Shown piece after piece: positions 5,056-6,465 of a DNA stretch of 6,465 nt. The position numbers were made by a program, and so were the translations under genes. The stretch is from an uncultured Allobaculum sp. (GTDB taxonomy: Bacteria > Bacillota_I > Bacilli_A > Erysipelotrichales > Erysipelotrichaceae). The DNA lies in the NCBI GenBank assembly GCA_910579655.1, contig CAJTVE010000102.1, positions 1-6,465 on the forward strand, written 5' to 3'. Under the pieces are notes generated by a model. That model made no database searches. It had not been told where the DNA came from and saw nothing but the letters and a program-made list of their open reading frames with translations. Positions within the stretch are counted from its first letter, which is position 1. Every line of letters begins with the position of its first letter.

Positions 5056-5093
5056 TTGTATTCGCAAAATGACATTTACATAATATTATATAA
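5056..5093 (+). promoter_or_regulatory. Candidate hicA promoter with AT-palindrome operator sites
   Basis: TTGTAT (5056-5061) and CATAAT (5079-5084) are separated by 17 bp and would start a transcript about 15 nt before the hicA ATG. The palindrome ATAATATTAT (5080-5089) overlaps the -10. The palindrome TTATATAA occurs at 5086-5093 and at 5037-5044. HicB proteins commonly bind such sites to repress their own operon; binding here is inferred. A second pair, TTGACT (5027) with TACAAG (5050), is a weaker alternative. Confidence 0.45.
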
Positions 5094-5105
5094 ATAGAAA
5101 GGGCT

Positions 5106-5279
5106 ATGAAACAAAGAGAACTCGTTAAGAAGCTCAAGAAACTCGGATATGTATTCGAGCGACCTGGCAGCAACCATGATATCTACGCCAAGGGAGATAA
5201 AAAGATTCCCGTCCCTCGGCATACAGAAATCAACGAAAGACTGGCAATGAGTATTCTTGAACAGGCTGGACTCAAATGA
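5106..5279 (+). CDS. hicA: HicA family toxin (mRNA interferase)
   Basis: The product has 57 aa, the normal size for HicA. It begins MKQRELVKKLKKLGYVFERP and carries the GSNHDIY segment (21-27) with the catalytic His24, followed by KKIPVPRH (32-39) and the closing helix NERLAMSILEQAG (43-55). HicA has a double-stranded-RNA-binding-like fold and cleaves mRNA in the cytoplasm unless bound by HicB. All landmark residues are present, so it should be active. The start is set by the family and by AGAAAGGG (5096-5103), which lies unusually close to the ATG (about 2 nt). The partner hicB lies downstream on the same strand but is separated by about 230 nt, whereas most hicAB pairs overlap or nearly touch. 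Confidence 0.9.
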   Translation: MKQRELVKKLKKLGYVFERPGSNHDIYAKGDKKIPVPRHTEINERLAMSILEQAGLK

Positions 5280-5512
5280 ATCTACCTGCCTCTTAGGAAC
5301 AGTTCGTTAATTGACTCATCGTTGTTCCCCGATCTGCCATTGATCCATAAATCGCTTGTTAAGTCTTAAATTAATAATTCAACACTAAATTATATTGATG
5401 TAGTTTATGAAAAACGATAGATCTATTTTGAGTTCAATGATCGAGTAAATGGCTGGAGCAATGCGATCGTCTGAATAATCAGTTTTTTAAGGACTGTTCC
5501 TTATTGTATTTC
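5280..5512 (+). other. Unusually long hicA-hicB intergenic region
   Basis: No ORF or remnant is visible. The region is AT-rich and holds GGAACA/TGTTCC (5296-5301, 5323-5328), the perfect palindrome ATAGATCTAT (5417-5426) and, at its end, the Shine-Dalgarno hairpin. I found no stem with a T-tract that would end hicA transcription, and no convincing -35/-10 pair for hicB alone. Co-transcription with hicA is therefore the default reading. Confidence 0.5.
5489..5502 (+). promoter_or_regulatory. hicB Shine-Dalgarno inside a small hairpin
   Basis: AAGGA (5489-5493), the only Shine-Dalgarno-like string before hicB, pairs perfectly with TCCTT (5498-5502) across a CTGT loop. It is 10 nt from TTG 5504 and 19 nt from ATG 5513. 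The stem could hold down antitoxin translation. At 5 bp it is weak, so the effect is uncertain. Confidence 0.4.
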
Positions 5513-5905
5513 ATGGCAAAAATGAAAATGAAAAAATTAATTTATCCCGCTGAGTTCGTAAAACAGGAAGATGGCTCGTATCTTGTTTATTTTTTCGATA
5601 TTCCGGAGTGTATGACAGAAGGCTCAGACTTGTCAGATGCCCTTGATATGGCTGCTGATTGCTTGAAAACGTGGGCACAGGTTATGGTCGATGATGGGCT
5701 TTCTCTTCCAAAGGCAACGCCATGTGAAGAGGCCAAACCGAAACAAAACGGATTCATTACTGCGATTGCAGCCGATTTGAAAGACTCCAAACCAGTCATC
5801 AAATCCGTCAGCTTGCCTCGTTGGATGGCAGAAGAAGCAAGTAAAGCCAGACTCAGCCTATCTGGAGTATTGCAAGAAGCCTTAACCAAAAAACTAAATG
5901 CTTAA
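5513..5905 (+). CDS. hicB: HicB family antitoxin with C-terminal DNA-binding domain
   Basis: The product has 130 aa from ATG 5513. Residues 9-68 form the partial RNase H-like HicB fold: LIYPAEF, EDGSYLVYFFDIPECMTEG, a helix SDALDMAADCLKTWAQ, and DGLSLPKAT. Residues 96-128 (KSVSLPRWMAEEASKARLSL, then SGVLQEALTKKL) form a ribbon-helix-helix-like DNA-binding tail. Such antitoxins bind HicA through the first domain and repress the operon through the second. The start is uncertain: TTG 5504 has better Shine-Dalgarno spacing, while ATG 5513 or 5522 sit at the family's usual distance from YPA-x-F. No frameshift or loss is visible. It pairs with hicA at 5106 as a complete type II module, and the terminator at 5907 closes the unit. 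Confidence 0.9.
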   Translation: MAKMKMKKLIYPAEFVKQEDGSYLVYFFDIPECMTEGSDLSDALDMAADCLKTWAQVMVDDGLSLPKATPCEEAKPKQNGFITAIAADLKDSKPVIKSVSLPRWMAEEASKARLSLSGVLQEALTKKLNA

Positions 5906-5906
5906 G

Positions 5907-5930
5907 AACCTATCATGCGATAGGTTTTTT
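5907..5930 (+). terminator. Intrinsic terminator after hicB
   Basis: AACCTATC (5907-5914) pairs perfectly with GATAGGTT (5919-5926) around the loop ATGC. TTTTTT ends at 5930. It starts two bases after the hicB stop, so it closes the hicAB transcript. Confidence 0.92.
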
Positions 5931-6053
5931 GTGCTTTTCCAGAAAGATCCTGCAAGATCGCAGACCGGCCTGTAGATGAATAAGTTGTAAGCGAGAAAGC
6001 TTCAAATAAAGAAGATTAAATTAAAAAGGGGAAAGAGCGGGTTAAAAGGAAAT

Positions 6054-6077
6054 GAAGGAGCCGAAAACGGCTCCTTC
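6054..6077 (-). terminator. Perfect 10-bp hairpin, probable terminator for the minus-strand gene
   Basis: GAAGGAGCCG and CGGCTCCTTC flank a 4-nt loop. On the minus strand the stem is followed by ATTTCCTTTTAA, a loose T-tract; on the plus strand TGGCTTAAG follows, which is not one. It is about 270 nt beyond the stop at 6349, which is far. Confidence 0.45.
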
Positions 6078-6115
6078 TGGCTTAAGTGTCTGAGAGGTGG
6101 GGTAATGCTAAGGAC

Positions 6116-6166
6116 GATCCGAGTGAATCTGGTTTGATCAAAGAGGGCCTGATGGATTCACGGATC
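6116..6166. repeat. Imperfect inverted repeat around a TTTGATCAAA palindrome
   Basis: GATCCGAGTGAATC (6116-6129) and GATTCACGGATC (6155-6166) are complementary apart from a 2-nt difference. The 25-nt interval contains the palindrome TTTGATCAAA (6133-6142). Role unknown. Confidence 0.5.
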
Positions 6167-6237
6167 AGAGATGTAGCTTGAAAAATTGACTTTGACTGGC
6201 AGTTTGTCATAGACCAGCCTACAAGTCATTTCTTCAG

Positions 6238-6265
6238 TTGACCGATTGATGAATCCATCGGTCAA
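6238..6265. repeat. Perfect 9-bp inverted repeat
   Basis: TTGACCGAT (6238-6246) and ATCGGTCAA (6257-6265) are separated by 10 nt. Neither side has a T-tract, so it is not a standard terminator. Its right arm is the first of the GGTCAATG-type repeats. It could be an operator or a recombination relic. Confidence 0.55.
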
Positions 6266-6354
6266 TGAGCTAATCAGCCAATGCGTCGATTGGTCAAATG
6301 GTCAATGAGCTCATCGGGCAATGGCCAGTAAATTAATCGGTCAATCCGTTAGTC
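6260..6354. repeat. Degenerate direct repeats based on GGTCAATGAGCTNATC
   Basis: GGTCAATGAGCTAATC (6260-6275) and GGTCAATGAGCTCATC (6300-6315) differ at one base. Related pieces are AGCCAATGCGTCGATT (6276-6291), GGTCAAAT (6292-6299), GGGCAATGGCC (6316-6326) and GGTCAATCCGTTAGTC (6339-6354). The pattern suggests a 40-43-nt unit duplicated from shorter 16-nt pieces. The last piece runs into the stop codon of the minus-strand gene. Confidence 0.6.
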
Positions 6355-6465
6355 GGAAAGATCGGCGCCGTTGGTTTCGATGACTTTCTTACCCGAATAA
6401 TTCATGGCTTTTTTCACAAAACCATTTTTCGTGTTTTGTCTTCGGAATGCAAACAAATCTTTCTC
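6349..6465 (-). CDS. C-terminal part of an unidentified protein (partial)
   Basis: The minus strand is open from the right edge for 38 codons to TAA at 6351-6349. It reads EKDLFAFRRQNTKNGFVKKA, then MNYSGKKVIETNGADLSD. The Lys/Asn/Arg-rich, then acidic, composition is protein-like and no other frame here competes. The start lies outside the window. An in-frame ATG at about 6405 would leave only 18 residues and is unlikely to be the start. I do not recognise the family, and this end has no diagnostic motif. It converges on hicB. A GGTCAAT-type repeat overlaps its stop codon, so the repeat array may have set the present end of the protein. Confidence 0.55.
   Translation of the reverse strand, partial: EKDLFAFRRQNTKNGFVKKAMNYSGKKVIETNGADLSD

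Larger units (their letters stand above)
5931..6348. other. Non-coding 418-nt gap with hairpins and repeats
   Basis: No convincing gene is seen on either strand. ATG at 6104 has a good AGAGGTGG upstream but opens only a 10-codon frame. The gap contains a 10-bp hairpin (6054-6077), an imperfect inverted repeat (6116-6166), a 9-bp inverted repeat (6238-6265) and GGTCAATG-type repeats (6260-6354). Much of it would be the 3' untranslated region of the minus-strand gene at 6349. Confidence 0.45.

Noticed and set aside
6104..6136. 10-codon ORF (MLRTIRVNLV) after AGAGGTGG
   Set aside because: The ribosome site is good but the frame is too short, overlaps an inverted repeat and has no recognisable feature.
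6260..6354. CRISPR array
   Set aside because: Units are about 16 nt, degenerate and adjacent, without uniform repeats and spacers of 25-40 nt, and no cas gene is present.

Overview
The window looks like a chromosomal stretch of a low-to-middling GC Bacillota (Firmicutes). The reasons are purine-rich ribosome binding sites ahead of several genes, many short intrinsic terminators with T-tracts, a CpsB/YwqE-type PHP phosphatase, a TM2 protein, a HicAB module and an ISL3-type mobile-element end. A gut clostridial or erysipelotrichial host would fit, but the sequence alone does not fix the genus. It reads as an accessory region: single-gene transcription units separated by long AT-rich gaps, with remnants, repeats and a toxin-antitoxin locus.

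Layout, left to right. A possible 3' end of an upstream gene is at 3-59. A PHP-fold tyrosine-phosphatase-like gene (261-1037) is followed by a weak terminator. At 1218-1337 lies a 120-bp non-coding element with about 21-bp inverted termini, flanked by perfect 8-bp direct repeats. This is the signature of an ISL3-related MITE, and it sits inside the loop of an older intrinsic terminator (1200-1361). A two-domain cupin gene (1445-2098) ends in a large terminator. A coding-like remnant and a terminator or attenuator (2398-2454) precede a shortened AlbA_2/GHKL-type gene (2478-3578).

The 3579-4214 gap holds a 23-codon ORF with a perfect Shine-Dalgarno, a 16-bp palindrome and a hairpin with a T-tract. 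A zinc-ribbon/TM2 membrane protein (4215-4715) carries an in-frame Asn-Thr repeat and ends in a textbook terminator. Directly after its T-tract, 4774-4799 matches the MITE's right end at 21 of 26 positions, so it is a second, solitary ISL3-like end. About 220 nt rich in hairpins follow.

A HicA toxin gene (5106-5279, 57 aa) and a HicB antitoxin gene (5513-5905) follow. They are separated by an unusual gap of about 230 nt, and the HicB Shine-Dalgarno lies inside a small hairpin. After the HicB terminator comes a hairpin-rich, repeat-rich gap (6054-6354), then the C-terminal end of an unidentified minus-strand gene running off the right edge.

Apart from hicA-hicB, no two genes look like one operon. 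The recurring theme is mobile-element ends landing at terminators and broken or trimmed genes in between.
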